Notes: generated by a model from the sequence alone, not told the origin. A DNA stretch of 64,000 bases from Megalopta genalis (GCF_051020955.1 NC_135013.1:28527802-28591801), one strand, 5' to 3'; shown: positions 36,641-50,400, counted from the first letter of the stretch. Program-made: numbers and translations.

Positions 36641-36711
36641 GTTGAGAGACGCGGAGGCGGGCACGGTGACCATGACAGGGATATCGTTGCTGCCACCCCT
36701 CATCTCGTCCC
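36641..36711 (-). CDS. Exon upstream of the 26.4-kb exon, same unrecognised gene (about 71 bp)
   Basis: On the minus strand a pyrimidine-rich run containing TCCGTTTCCTGCGTGTGCG leads to an AG in CATAAAG. The exon then runs GGGACGAGATGAGG to CTCTCAAC, followed by a perfect donor GTAAGT at 36640-36635. The peptide is GDEMRGGSNDIPVMVTVPAS followed by ASLN. It ends in phase 0, and the exon at 26648 begins in phase 0, so they join cleanly as SASLN-IMTSED. The start is less certain: an AG eight bases further in (GACGAG then ATGAGG) would give a 63-base exon. An in-frame TGA lies a little upstream, so the exon cannot extend far. Function unknown. Confidence 0.6.
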
Positions 36712-39700
36712 CTTTATGCAGCACACGCACACGCAGGAAACGGACCCGTCAGAGAGTCGGTGGAACGACGGCGTCACATCAGATCCCTGTTAACAGAGAA
36801 AGCATCGTCGGCCCGTCAACGGGGAGCAAGCTTGTAATTTCATTCGGGGAGGGAATTTCCGCGCGGTTCCGCGAACTGTGCGGAACCTTGCGTCGAGTGT
36901 TTATTACGCGCTAATTGATTCTCTTTGTCCATTTATGCGAGCACGCGCGGCGAACCGACGGAACTCGGCACCGGGAATAATTACTGCGGGACGCGGCTTC
37001 CTTTTTAATCAGACATCGGATATTTATTTTGTATCCTTGTCCTCTCGTTTGCACTCCCGTCCACGCGGTGGTCGAACATTTGCCGAATCATCGATTGTTC
37101 CGAGCAAAGCTTCGGACGAAAATTCAAGCGAAATTAACAGGAAACCTGCCGAACATCGAACGTAATTAACGCGTGTTTCTTTATAAGGATGATGAGACTA
37201 AATTTAATTGGACTTTCCGCCATTGCTATTATAATGTATGCTTGGACTGAGAAATTGATTCAATAATTTTCTACGAGCGAGTCTTTATAATTCCAACGAC
37301 TCTAAAATCGAAAATGTGGAAGTCGATAAGTTTTGTTAATAATTATACACTTTCTGGGCCATTTCTTGCTTCGGAATTATTACTTGTTTTATATTAATTA
37401 TTTGCCTTTCCACGATTGCGTCGTAGATTGGTGGCCTCCTTTAAAGTGGGAGACTGTAAGTGAGAGAAATACTCGCGGAAGCTTTCTGGAATTAATTTTG
37501 AGCTTCACGCGAGGATATGAAAGGAATTCAGAACAATATCATCTGTTCACAAAGATACAAAAATTATTTTGCTTTCTTTAACAACGTTATGTACGTATTC
37601 TCTCTACAATATTTGTAACGCGCCAAGAAATACGAATTCAATGAAATAGTTACACCATTTTCTGCAATACAATATTATTTGTTTCTCCATTTTCGTTGCA
37701 TAAAAAGACGATGAAAAACGCGCAGAAAAATATAGCCTTGCGCGAGCCAGTCATCGTCGATTTCGCGTCGAGATCGGCGCAGCCGCAGAACGACCGTGTC
37801 AGCCCGGATTTTTTTGATCGTACATTTGTCGGTTCGCGAGATGAATTCGCCTTCGATCCTAGTTTTTTGCGGAGCGGTCTCTCATTAAAATGGATACGGG
37901 GATGGTGGGCGGCGCGAAGGTTCGAGGAGCGGAATCGGATTGCTTTGAAAATTGAAAAAGTTACAATCGCCGATTAAAATCCCCGAGTGTGCCGAGCCGG
38001 AAGCCTCTCATCCCACCGGAAGTCACGGTTGCATAAACAGATCGGATTTTTCCTGGAGCGCTCGCACGCGCGCTCGCGCGCGCGCGCGTTTCCATGGCCG
38101 ACGGGCGTCGAACAATCTTTTCGGCGCGGGCACGCTCGCATAAATTAAACGCTTCGGCCTGCAATAAAAAGGAAAAAAGGCCGCGTGCCGCGCTTCCAAC
38201 GGGATACGGCCGAGGAAAAAAGTTCGTTAGCGCGGGGAAAAAGCTTTCGCCGGCGAACGAGTCGCGCAAACATCGTTAAAAATTACGCTCCGATTCATGG
38301 AAATACGGCCGGTCGGCGGCGGACAAAAAACCGGAAGGCGCAATTTTTGTCGCTGCGGGTCCGCGAACGCGGCGACGCGTCATCGATACTTCTCTGTCAA
38401 CCGAACGTTCTTATCTGTTTCAGAATTTTTCGGACGGAAAAACGCGCACGGATCGCGTCGAAATCGCGCCCAGCAAGAATTTCGTTCTTTAATCCCTCGC
38501 CGTGCTTCGACTCGCGATGGAGATTCCTAGTAATAACCTGTTAAATATGTTGTCCTACTTTTTTAAGTTTTCTTGTCGCCATTATTTAAGCATTTAAGAA
38601 AATCCAGGCACATAATAAACGTAAATCGTCTTCTTCTTCTTCCAAGAAATGATTTCAATCGAAAAAGTTCTGATCATTGTAACTACGAACAAGTAAATGA
38701 AAACTTGGTTACCTTAATGAACTAATAATTAAAAATACATCGTTCCGTATACGGATGGTTTTAGATTGCACTGCATCCGTGCGAGACGCGTTCCGACCAA
38801 AAGAAAATCGAGAATATGCTGTGCAACTATAACTGCAATTGACTCACAAGACTCGTCGGAATGAAACGTTCTTTCGTTGATTTGCATTTATAATTATTCA
38901 ATAAATATAATCTTTCTTTCCACGCGCAAGATTTCTACAAAGTAACGCGAAAGCGTCTAGTTCTGAATTTAGCGAACTCCAGCCGAAACGAGAGGGGTTA
39001 ACTGTCACGATACTTCGGAACGCTAAAATGATAATCAGGTTGTGAATGCGGCTCGCCTTCGAGGACGTTCTGATTCGGTCGAAGTTCCGGATTAATTCCG
39101 GTTTATCGATTCGCGTCGCGCACGAGAGGCAAAGTGGATTGTCCAGGGAAACTCTCCCGGGGATGATCAAGCTTGCACGCGAACAAAACGCCGGCCGAAA
39201 GACAATCGTTAATTAGGATGGCAAGCGGCAGACTCGGGTCTAACGAAGTTCCATTTAAGCCGTCGAAATTGTTCCGGTTTCTTTGGTCGGCGGCCGGCGC
39301 GGCGCCGCGCGGCGTCGCCATTATCTCGCGGCAATTTGCGTATCCACGCCTTCCGCGTTTTATGCGCGAAAATTATAGGGTTAATTTTCGTAATTACGAC
39401 GTGGCCGGTCGCGCGATTACCGCGCACCGCGCCTAATTTCATTTGTATAAATTACCGGAACCATATATTTGCTCAAGAACCCTCTCGCACCCTTTGGCCG
39501 CTGCTCTTATAATCGCCAGCTAATGAAATGATCGTAAACCCTGTTCCGTACTCTTCATAATCGCGCCTCTAGTTACTGAATAATGCAATTACGACGGAAG
39601 TTCGGCCGCATACTGTTAACCGACAAAACACGGCGAAACGATGGTCTTTATAAAGTTTTCATGAATCTTTCGCGCGAGACGCGAGATTAACCGTAATTTT

Positions 39701-41518
39701 CTTGCTTACGAACGAACGGAGTGCACTCGACATTTGTATAATAAAAGAACTCGGTGACGTCGAATTACCGATGCTGCGTGCTTTTATACAATTTATAAGA
39801 TAAACGAGTAGACAAAAATGTCAAACAACTAAGATAAAAGAATTTCGGAATATTTACGTATTATTTCCAATTCGTGACAGTTATTGAAGAAAATAGAAAA
39901 GAATTTCTATGCGATTAATGTTTGTTGCAGTCGACGAAGATCGTTTCTATTTTGCAAGATAAAGATTAAAAGTTATAGTAAAGTTATAGCCGACTATAAT
40001 AATAATTTAATATATCATAATTTAAAATATAATTTAAAATATCATTAGCATTTGCTTATTGTACGTACTCGACGTACAGCCGTCTATCGAACAGAATTCT
40101 GACAATTGAAATTCTATTTCGGCAGAGTTAGCGAACGATTTCGAACGCGACGAGACAAGCAACTGGAATCCCCGATAAAATCGCGGCAGCGCCTTTGGCC
40201 ATCGAAAAATTATAGAAAGGAGATTTCAACGCCTCCCCGTCGCACGTTCGATAGAACCATCCCCGATATCGAACGGTCCCCTCGGTTCTCCGGCCGCAGT
40301 TACGGCGAAATAAAACTTTACTGCCCCGGTGCCATGATTTCTGTCCGAAAAAGTTCGCCCGGCGGCGCGTAAATCTTTATCGCGTCGCTCCATCTCTGAT
40401 AGACTATTCTAGCATCGCGGCTCTTGTTTCCTCCTCGATGGCCCGATACTGTCCCGTTCCTCGAGCAGAGATCTCACGGGCAGAGGCTCGTCCTAGATCG
40501 GATCGATGGCCGTGTACACCGTTCCCCGGTGCCGTGCTATCGCGATTTCGGTTTCCCTCTGCGGTCGCGTCGTTTCGCGACACGAGAAATCGCTGCTCTC
40601 CGGCTCTCTTCGGTTTCGCTTACGCGAAACGTACTTTATTTGCTCGGCCAACGCGTTACCCATCCCCCCTCGCCCCTCTCCACGCTCTGGAAAAAGTAGA
40701 TTACAGTTCGAGAATTCGTCTCTCGCCGCTGTTTCGACGCAGCTTTTTCCCGGTTTCCTTCCTGCGCCGGCGGACTTCTCGTGTTTCTTTTTTTTTGTCT
40801 ACTTCACGTGCTCGCGAAATCAACCGCAACCGAGTCTTCGCGGAGATTAACGAGCTTTCGACGCTCTACAGGTCAACGCCGTGTTCGACCGAGGCAATGG
40901 ATTTTCTTTGGTCGTTAAAGTGGGCGTTTTGTTGCCCGTTCGCGGTCTTTTCGGTCGTGATCTTGACTTCCCCGTTCTTTTTTTTTGTGCTTCCTCGCGG
41001 GAACATCTTACTCGGCCGAGCTTTAGTTTCCCGAGAGCATTATTTACCAAGCTATCGCGCATTCATTCGAGAGTCGAAAGTTGATAATCGAGGATTTTCA
41101 GTGTTTATTAATCATTGTCGATGATTCTGCTTAGACCAGTAAGTTTATTTTTGTTGGATTTATCTGACGAATATACAAAAATTATCTTCTGTTTTTTTAA
41201 TTGTGTTCTTAAGGCGATACAGTTTTGTAGACTCTTCACTCCGGATCCTTTGATACTCTGATCGGACAGTAAAGACGTACTTTGTTTATTCTCTAAAATA
41301 AAGTCGCAGTATTTAAATGTGTTTTATTTAATTGCCTAATTTTCAATATTTTGTACCGTGACAGAATTATTGGCGACTTATTATTTGGCGAATTATCTTG
41401 CGACTTCTCTTTCAACTATAATGCATAGAACTTGTTACTTACAATTTCCATAGAACGTCGAAAATTGTCAAATCAAACTGTTAGGAATGATCAAGAATGT
41501 CGCACAAAATTTGTAGGA
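36712..41518. other. Non-coding stretch, no gene seen
   Basis: Upstream of the 36.6-kb exon on the minus strand, so possibly intron. CpG-rich parts at 37740-38520, 39000-39440 and 40100-41090 carry overlapping frames up to 228 codons (40438-41124, plus) with no recognisable protein. An alternating CG run lies at 38068-38091. AT-rich DNA fills the remainder. Confidence 0.45.
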
Positions 41519-42020
41519 TTCTGAAAATGTTCTCTTTAATATTAAATATGTAATTTTGTTCACGATCTTGTACAAATTTTGTATTCAGAAGTAACTGTAC
41601 AAGAAGTGTTTGGTCTCTAATTAAACCAAGAGGGGTAGACAAGGACTATATCATTTTTATCTTACACATTTGAAAATTTTAAAAATACTTTCATTTGCAC
41701 CGAATGATTTTGCTCGTGATGATACACAAATCTCGTATTCGGTAACGACTGTACAAACGCCTGAGATATTAGGTCGTCACTTAAACCAAAAGGGGTAGAA
41801 AAGAACTATTTTATACTATTTTAATTTTACACATTTGAAGGTTCTAGAAATATTCTCTTTTATACCAAATGATTTCGTTCATGCAAGAAGCATCGTATAC
41901 AAATCCTGTATTCGTTAATAACCGTACGAGCGCCCGATTAAACGAAATTATCCGCCAATTAAACGAAAAGGTGTAGAAAAGAACTATCACCATTTTTCAA
42001 TTCCACATTTGAAATTTCTA
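41519..42020. repeat. Degenerate tandem repeat, three copies of about 160-178 bp
   Basis: Landmarks recur in order: GAAAATGTTCTCTTTAATAT / AAAATACTTTCATTTGCACC / GAAATATTCTCTTTTATACC, then GTATTC with AACTGTAC, then AAACCAAGAGGGGTAGACAA / AAACCAAAAGGGGTAGAAAA / AAACGAAAAGGTGTAGAAAA, then CACATTTGAA. Landmark spacing is 160 and about 178 bases. Confidence 0.8.
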
Positions 42021-42733
42021 CCGACCAGCTAACAAGGTGTAAGAAAATCGTCTGCGTCGTGAGCAATCTCCTCGATCAACAGGAAACTCGTAGCCCGCAA
42101 ACATCCCCCGGCAACGTTCCGAAACAGGACAAATTTACTCAACACTCGGCCAGTTTAATACCGTTTGTCCAGCACGCGTCCGCGCACCATCGTAAATTCC
42201 CTCTAGGGACTAATTTTATCATATTCCTCTGTTGTCCAATTCCGACCGCTCTCCAGCCAACTAGCCACGCGTTCCTCCGCGATATTCCCATCTCTATCTG
42301 CACCGTGAATCAACATCTCTTTCTCTCTAACTGGCTCGCGGAATGTGTTCCCTCGATGCGGTCTATAGCGTCGCGTCGCTCTCGCTCGCGTTACACGAGA
42401 GCTGCATCTTCGTCAACGCCGGCGGGTTGTCTTCCTCGTAACACCCAGCACTGTCTATCTCTCGGTAGTGCCTCCGGTGCATCCTCTTTCCGCTCGATCA
42501 GCTCCAATTTCTTTGGTTCTCTCTTTCAGTCTTTCTTTATCTCTCTTTCGCTCGCTCGCTCGCGTTTCAACAACAGCATGCGCTGCACATCCTCCTGCTG
42601 CATCTCCGTCGCACAGTACCATCTGCAATGCATCCTTTTCACGCCGAGTCAATTTTAAGCTGTTCATCCTTCTCCCGAAACCGCAAACTCTTGTAGATCC
42701 ATCTTCCTCTCGCTGGCAGTCAGCAGTATCTGG

Positions 42734-42782
<49 letters not shown>

Positions 42783-43460
42783 GCTCTAGCATCCTCCTTC
42801 ACTCTATAGACTCTCCAGGCTGCGTCCTCGTCCCTCTCTATAGTCTCCCTCCTCTAGCCTCTCATTCAAGCACCCGCTCCAGCCTCCATCTCTCTCGCTC
42901 TAGTTCCCTCCCACCTCGGACCACATGCGCCACTAGACACAGGCTGTGTACAGTACGTGCATAGAAAATCCAACAATCCAGTGAAGCGAAGATAACGAGC
43001 CACATGTGACGTCGCATGTTAAACAAGATAATTTTACGTTGGCTTAATAATTATAGTCTATTCACTGTTTTAAAAATCTATTTTTCCCCACCCCTGTATT
43101 CTTACCAATTATTTAAGCGAATATTTGATCGAATTGAAATAAATTTTGCGAAATTATAATTTCCGAAATATGTCATAATAGGTACTACATTTCAAATATC
43201 TAAAAGATAAAACTTAATCACCAAAATATATGGTTATAAAGAATATTTATTATCTCGAACACTTAAAGAACACATGTATACATCTGTTTAATTATCCCAC
43301 GGAAAAATAAACAGCGAATTAAAATCGAGCATTAAAATTACTTTACCTACTGCTATTTCGGTAGGTTTTTCTTTTTTTAAACTGCACAGCTAGTACAACT
43401 TATACCGTCATGCTGGCACAGCTTGTACATCTCGGCCACGTGTGACGTCACGCAGACGGT
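42021..43460. other. Non-coding stretch with a (CT)n tract
   Basis: A pyrimidine-rich block at 42280-42910 includes (CT)n at 42736-42779 and gives Ser/Leu-rich frames (199 codons at 42059-42658). AT-rich after 43020. No gene supported. Confidence 0.5.
42736..42779. repeat. (CT)n microsatellite
   Basis: About 21 uninterrupted CT dinucleotides. Confidence 0.95.
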
Positions 43461-44335
43461 TTATCTTCGCTTCAGGGAAATCATCCAAGCCTCCCACGAC
43501 ACTCCCTCTCGCTCCGATCGTCCCTCTCGCTCCGTCGAATAGGTCGCTCCTCCTCCTCCAGGCTTGCGTGAACACTTTTTACCCGGCTCCCCCGTAGCGT
43601 CGCGTATCGTTCCCTCTTTCTCGTCGCGTCTCTGTCCGTCCCCTAGCTCTGGCATCGCTCTATCCTCATTGGGTTCCACGGAACCAACCCGTCCCTCCCG
43701 TCACGCACGCTCTTTTTTCCACGAGCTCCGCACAGCCGTCTCTCTCTCTCTCTTTCTCTCTCTCTATCTCTATCTCTCTCTCTCTCTCGCTCGCTCGCAC
43801 CAATCGCGTCCCCCTTCCTTGTCCGCGGCCCGTCGCCGCGCATCGCGCTGTCCTCGTCCCACGGCGAGCCAGCGTTCCCGCGCAAAGGCTCCCCTTTTTT
43901 TTCCCGTCCGCGGCGGCCGTCTCCGTCGCTCAGGCTCCCTCGCTCCACCATCGGCCCTCTCCGTCTCTCCCCCGGCTTCAGCCGGTTTCTCACACCGCCG
44001 ACGGAACGGCGGAGACGAGAAACGGGTTCCGTTGGCGGTCTCTGTTGCACGCTCCCTGCGTGGCCCACCCACCGCAATAAGTTCCACCCGCCCACGTTAC
44101 CTCTCACGCACTTCTGCCGCGCGATCATCCGTTGCGAATTGGAAAGCAGGCGCGTCGCTTATCTCGCCTCGAGATCAACCCCTCTCTCTCTCTCTCTCTC
44201 CCTCTCTCTCTCCCTCGCTCTCTCGCTGTCTATCTATCTCTCCCTCTCTCTCTCGCTCTCTATCTATCTCTCCCTCGCTCCCTCGCTCTCTCGCTCTCTT
44301 GCTTTCTCTTTCTCTCTCCCTTGCCGCGTCGATGC
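43461..44335. repeat. Pyrimidine-rich block with several (CT)n runs
   Basis: Interrupted CT runs occur at 43737-43795 and 44177-44320, with CCCT, CGCT and CTAT interruptions repeated in blocks (TCTATCTATCTCTCCCTC appears twice). Overlapping frames up to 299 codons (43564-44463) come from the composition; they read as Ser/Leu/Arg with no domain. Confidence 0.85.
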
Positions 44336-44577
44336 CTCTTTCTCTCTTCATTCGGCTCCCTTATCTTCTCTTGGGAGGCTCGTTATACACGCGCGGGCTC
44401 CTTCCCTTTCGACGACCGACAGCGACTCGTGAGAAACCCGGTGGACGAAAAGGCGCACCGTGATTTTTCGTTCTGCGCGCTCCTCGCGCATTCTTCGAGC
44501 ATTTCGTCCGGTAAATCGTATTTCGTACCGTATCCCTGACTCCTTCAACTTCCAGATGATATTGACCGGTATCGATG

Positions 44578-44608
44578 CAGTAAATTCTCCGTAATTGACG
44601 CTCAGACT
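44578..44608. mobile_element. TA-type palindromic MITE, solo left tip (type A)
   Basis: CAGTAAATTCTCCGTAATTG followed by ACGCTCAGA matches the outer part of type A arms, then homology stops. It lies 180 bases upstream of copy 4. Confidence 0.65.
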
Positions 44609-44786
44609 TCGACACCGGTTTCATTATTTATTTATTTGTTTTCTTGTTCCTAAGCAGACGTTCGTGTGCAGATAATTGTGTGCGCTAGAGTTTTAGGTTG
44701 AAATTGAATAAATATTTGATGAATAATAATAATAATAAATTGTTTCTGTTAGATGTGTATATCGTCTGTTACAATGTAATTTAGTG

Positions 44787-44990
44787 TAGCAAATTCTCCC
44801 TAATTAACGCTCGGATCGTACACGGAAATGGGCAATTTGGGAAGAGGAGATACGATTATTCGGTGCCTTTTTATAGTTACCGATTGTCAACAACTGTAAA
44901 AATGAGCCGCTAGGCTTGATTGATCGTATATCCTCTTTTCAAATTGTCCATTTTTTGGTACAATCTGAGAGGCAATTAGGGAGAATTTAT
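44787..44990. mobile_element. TA-type palindromic MITE, copy 4 (arm type A)
   Basis: Left arm AAATTCTCCCTAATTAACGC then TCGGATCGTACACGGAAATG. The right arm mirrors it: CAAATTGTCCATTTTTTGGT, then CAATTAGGGAGAATTTA. Core GGCAATTTGGGAAGAGGAGA is present, with GATACGATTATTCGG. Terminal bases are mutated (TAGC in place of CAGT; TTTATA in place of TTTACTG), so the TA flanks are uncertain. Confidence 0.8.
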
Positions 44991-47069
44991 ATCTCGATCA
45001 ACGGCGTATCGCTGCGGATCTGTTATTTCTATAGAAATTGATTCATCGTAATATCTCCGGTCCGCAAACTTATGATAAACTCATCTTCTATGCACTGGGA
45101 CGTATCTTTAGGTGTACTCCTATTTTTCTCGCAGAAGCGCATCGTACGCTATATGGTCACTACAACTGTTTAAAGCGATTACTCATCAATGGCAAATTGC
45201 TATTGCCATCCGTTCGACTCTTTTTGTAATTCCTTTGCTTTATTCAAACGCTCTGCTATCACTATTGTAGGCAACCTTTCTTAATTCTGGTTTTACTGTT
45301 ATTTCTGTTACTCTTATTACCATCATCATCATTATTATTATTATTGTTACTATTAACTCGTACTCCTGCACTCGTTATTATTACACTTTCCGTAACATAG
45401 GTTTACGCAACAAATAAATGAAATTAAATAATGACAGCGAACATTTAGGTAGCTTGTAGTTTGCGTCTTATTTATAAATTCCGGATACTCCTTTTCCAAA
45501 TAATTTGTATTTATTCATTCGCGGGAAGAAATCACTTTAGATGCGAACGATAAATTACGAGCGAGTTATTAACGATAGCTGTTGAGAAGATGATGCACCC
45601 GATACTTGGGCGCAAAAGAAATCCAACTGTCTGTATTCGAACAATGGTAATGTATAAGGATTTTTTAAAAAATCCCGAAGACGTTTTTAACACCGTGTAG
45701 GTATAAGTAACCATAAAAGTTCTCGAGATTAGGTATTTTTACATGAAACTTTATACATAGAAGATATTTGTGCTTATACGCAGCTTAATTTTTGTTAGAA
45801 AAATCTCTTATAATTACGAGAGCTTCGTGTTAGTTTACTCACACAATCTATGCAATGCCGTCAATGCAGCCAATTTTGATTTCGCATAAAGATTCACGGT
45901 TTAACGGTAACCGTTCGCGGAAGCTCGTAGAGACTGTACCATAGTATGCTTGTTACGTTGTCAATAAACAGTGTTTATTTATTTAACAGTGTTCGCAGAG
46001 CTGAGAGTCGTTGCTTTGAAAGAATCTTCTGCGAGGCTTCTCATGGAAATGGCCTGTTTCTTTGATAATCGCCTCCGGAATCCTGGGGGCAGGCCTATGC
46101 AGCCTCCGCCGGCGTCCATTCTTCGGCAGCGTTAATTGCGCGACGTTTTTCTCGAAGAGAACGAACGGGAAGGCCGTTTTGCAAGTGAGATTCCATTGTC
46201 GTCCTTGAACCCGCCGCTCGTCTACTTCCTCGGTCGTTGTTTCCTCGACTTCCACGGCCAGTCAAGCGAATCGTGCTCATGGTCGGAAGCTTTATTGTGA
46301 TCCATCGGTGAACAAAGGATCCTCTCATTGCCTGCTCGCGAACCTTGACGGGCCGGTGACGTTGATGCTCCCAGCCACGATTAAATTCACGGCTCCTGTA
46401 TTCCGCGTTCGAAACTCCCTTCGAACTCTCGATCTCGCATTAATTCGTCGTCGCCTATCCTCGCGCGTTATCGCGAGTCGTATCAGTCCGCGAAGCGCAT
46501 AGAACGCGGCGCAATTTTACCAAAGCTCCAGGATCCTCGTGCTCCAACTCCGCCATTCATTTTCATTAGCGAACGCCTTCGGAGACTGACATTGTTTCGC
46601 AGAGACTTATTAAATCTACCGTCTCAGGAACCGGCAAGCCGGCTGCTCGTCGCCTAAGAAACTACCAAAATGGCGCGCCATCTTTTCAGCGATCTTTCAA
46701 CGTTCCGAGAGAATTGTTATCGGGCTGACGAGATTTTTCGTCGCGAATCATTCGCTCAATCTTTCTCGGGATTTTAGGACCATTACGACCATTGAGACGT
46801 AGATTGTTTTTCAGTCTTTCCAGTCGTTATTTAATATCTCAATGACGACGTCAAATCGAGTTGTGCACACAATAATTTATTGCAGTTATACGATATAATA
46901 ATAAATAATGCTTTGTAATCTTTTATTAATGTATTTATGTTATAATAAAGTTATGTTAACGTTTCTTAGATTATACGGTTAGGCGATCTTCGCGCAAACC
47001 GAAAATCTTGCGCATCCGTTGCAGCAAACAGCAGCCACTCGAATACATCTTCTCCTTAATAATTGACTC
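44991..47069. other. Non-coding stretch, no gene seen
   Basis: Includes a short ATT/ATC run near 45318-45345 and, near 45870-45900, GCCAATTTTGATTTCGCATA plus AAGATTCACGG, a probable right end of the TAGACTGCGG family. The minus frames at 45983-46328 (90 and 77 codons) overlap in different phases and have no motif. Confidence 0.45.
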
Positions 47070-47430
47070 TATAATCAGTGTACTTGAAGAAATCCTGTCT
47101 CAAAAATCAATTCTGCAATTCGTCTCGATAATTAACCCTATAATTGATTCTATACAAACTGCTTGAGAAATTTGCACCTGAGACGTTAACCCCTTCTATC
47201 GAGATTTCTTTCACAATTGCATTATTTGTAACTTCTGTGTACTCGATACGCTCGATACTTCCATAATCTGTGAACTTGAAGAAAAACCCTGTCTCAAAAA
47301 TCAATACTGCAATTCGTCTCGATAATTAATCCTATAATTGATTCTACACAAACTGCTTAAAAAACTCGTACTCGGGACGTTAACCCCTTTCACTAGGATT
47401 TCTTTCACAACTGTCACAACAACACAATTG
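47070..47430. repeat. 194-bp direct repeat, two copies
   Basis: CTGTCTCAAAAATCAATTCT and CTGTCTCAAAAATCAATACT (47095 and 47289), each followed by GCAATTCGTCTCGATAATTA and ATAATTGATTCTA. Both copies contain GACGTTAACCCC, followed by a TTTCTTTCACAA block. Spacing is 194 bases; identity is high except near the TTAACCCC part. Confidence 0.85.
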
Positions 47431-50400
47431 TCGCTTCTTCATCGTTAATAAATTTCCTGATGGAACAAGAGACAATTTTTGTTTCTTGAACGCCTTCGCG
47501 TACTCTCATTCCCAAACTTTCATAACGAAAGAACCAAATTTTGTCTCCACACAGAAGAAACGAATAACATTCATAATTAATAAATCGTGTACGAGATATT
47601 CGTCATCGAGATCGTCGTCCAAATCTTCCAACATGTCGTCGAACTGCAAGAGATCGCCAACTCAGCGGTATTCTGCAGTAAAAACGCCTGTAAAACCGCG
47701 ATTTCTATGGCACGGCTGACATTAATTCCCATTCGTTGCCATCCGAAATTATCAAAATGGCGGTCCGAGGGCGCGGAGGATCGCCGAGCGGGGGTTAAAC
47801 GGCCGGTTGTTTGCCCCCGCGGAAAGCGGCGAGGACATTCCGCGCGGGACATCGGGGAAGGAAACTTCCTCGGATCTTCCGTTCGCGAAATCATGGCGAT
47901 CCGCACGATAACGCGGCCCTAATGAGAGGCTCGGCTGGATCGGGTAAAGGCCATCGGGTTCCGTGATCGTCCCGGGTCTCCGTGGCCACGACCGCACGCC
48001 ATAAAAGCGCTCCCTATATTTAGCCGGGCTTCCCCATATGTGTTCCCCACCTACGTGGGCCAGCAACACGCTAGCACGTGTTTTACGAGCGTACGTTGTC
48101 CGGACGTGTGCACGCGTGCACACACGCCGGCTCGCGTTCCTCGGCTCGTTTTCAACCCTCCCGCGATCCACCCTGGTCCCTCTCGAGGATGCCGGCCCGT
48201 TTGCGGTCCACGGAAACTTAACCTTGCGTTAGGCGAGCTCATTTTACTGCCGCGGTTAACCGCCTGCGGCCGTCTTGCACCCAATCGAGGTTTTTTGCGA
48301 GCCGAACGTTGATTTAATCGCGACATGTTTTTGTTCTCCGTTGCAGCTTCCGGTTTGTTGATGATATTATAATAATATAATATAATAGTAACTTTATAAT
48401 ATAATTTAAATTATAATATAATAATAACTATTAATAATAATATAATAGTAACAATAATCATAACTTGTCATAACCTTTGTTAGACGAAGTTTGAGGAGAT
48501 TTACTGACAATGGCAAGAAAAAAAGAAGAAGTAGAAATGTAGCGTAAAAGAAATGAAAATATAAAAAATAATGATGATAATTGTAAGAAGAAAAATAATA
48601 ACAACTAATAATATATAATATAGTATAATAATAGAACTAATAAATTAGTTCTGGAACTAATAGATTATAATATGATATAATAATAATTGTAACGATAATA
48701 ATAACAATATTGTTATTAATAAGCCATTATTAATGGCTTTTTGCTAGCTAACTTCCGGGTGCTAGTGACTTTTAAAGGTTAATGTTGGAAGTCATGTTGG
48801 TAACTCGCACCCCCTTTAGTCTTAGGCGTGAATCGATTAAATGGGCGGGGAAGAAAGAATCATCTACGACGTTCGAAATATTTATTTAAAATTTCTTTTA
48901 ATATGAAAGTGCAATACATGAGCATCCATTCGGTATGAGACACGTTGATAGGTACATTTTACCGAATATTGTTACCAAATACATAGCGCAGTTATTACCA
49001 AATACAATAATTTCGCACGAAATAGGATAAATTTAATACGAAACAAGAAATATATAAATTCTACAAATCCGCATAATTTACAGAAAATTACAAGGAAGAG
49101 GAAAGGGAGGAGTCGTCGATTCTACTTTCATTCTACTTGCCCCGCGTTCGTTCTAGCACTTTGATTTAATGAAAAAAACTGTTCGCTGTAACATTCGTTC
49201 GTTGCAGTATACCCCACTGCATTAGCGTTGATTAAAAGATGTAATCGAGAAATTGTTTAAAGATTCGACCTCGTCCGTATAATAATTACTTGACACAACC
49301 GCTTCCACTGGACCGATCGCAAACCGTCGGCCCTTGAACAATTATCTAATTGCCGAATCGTTGTTCGATAGATCAAGAACGATGGTCCGCCATTGATAAT
49401 GATTGATCGTCGACGCGGTCAGCTAATTACGAGGCACACAAACGTATCGTTGGGGCGAAGATAATTTCCCATCGTCTCGGCTCAATCAATGGAGCAAACA
49501 TCAATAATAAAGATCGACCGAATTACGTGTGAAAATTCACGGGTGCCGATTAATCATGCGCCGAGAAACGGTTCCTCGATCGCGGCCGTTTCACTTTTCC
49601 CGCGCTGTCGATCCGCTCCGTTTACTTTCGCGCAAAGGCTCTTTATTATCGGGCGTGATCGGAATTACACCGTGCCACGGGATCAAGATCGAGATCGAGA
49701 TCGATACGTACGAAACCGATCATTTGCTCGATTACCGAACAGTAGCGGCCGATCCGGATCGATTCGAAAGCGATCGAGGGCCGCGCGTTGATCACGACCG
49801 CGCTTGTCGGCGATCGAGATCGATCGTTCGTCTCTGCATCGTAATTAATTGAAAAATCTATTATTTTAATGATACGGCTCGAGAGAATTATTTATTGGCT
49901 CTCTCACCGAACGATTCCGGAGATAAGAATCTGCTCTCCGGGGAAAAATTCAATCTCGAGGAATGATTCCCTAATGGAAGAACAAAAACGGGGAACAACG
50001 TTATCCATCGGAGTAATTGTTTTCCCTTTACTGTAAAAATTTATCTACGCTATAAAAGCTGCTTTACGACCCAGTGAAACTTCTATACTTCAAAGTTACT
50101 TTTTTTTTTTACGTGTGAAGTCGTATTGAACTACTTCGGATGAAAGCTCGAAGAGCAGCCGTTGTTTAGAAGATAAAGTAGAGAACGTCGCGTTCTCCTC
50201 TTTATTGTTATTTCGCGAGCTCCTATCGATCGCCGTATCAACGTCGAAGTTCAAACATCTATTTTCATGCTCTTTCTCTCGTTTAACGAAATCTACTGTT
50301 CGCGCTCGACGATGATTTTCTGATCGTAGAGTTACATATTATTATATAGAGTTATATATTATCGTATTCATGTTCTAATACAGTTCGTTGAATCAACTAT

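Noticed and set aside
40438..41124. 228-codon plus frame
   Set aside because: No recognisable motif. Other frames overlap it, and the composition (CpG- and Arg-rich) matches non-coding blocks elsewhere in the window.
43564..44463. 299-codon plus frame
   Set aside because: Low-complexity Ser/Leu/Arg translation of interrupted CT repeats, overlapped by equally long frames in other phases.
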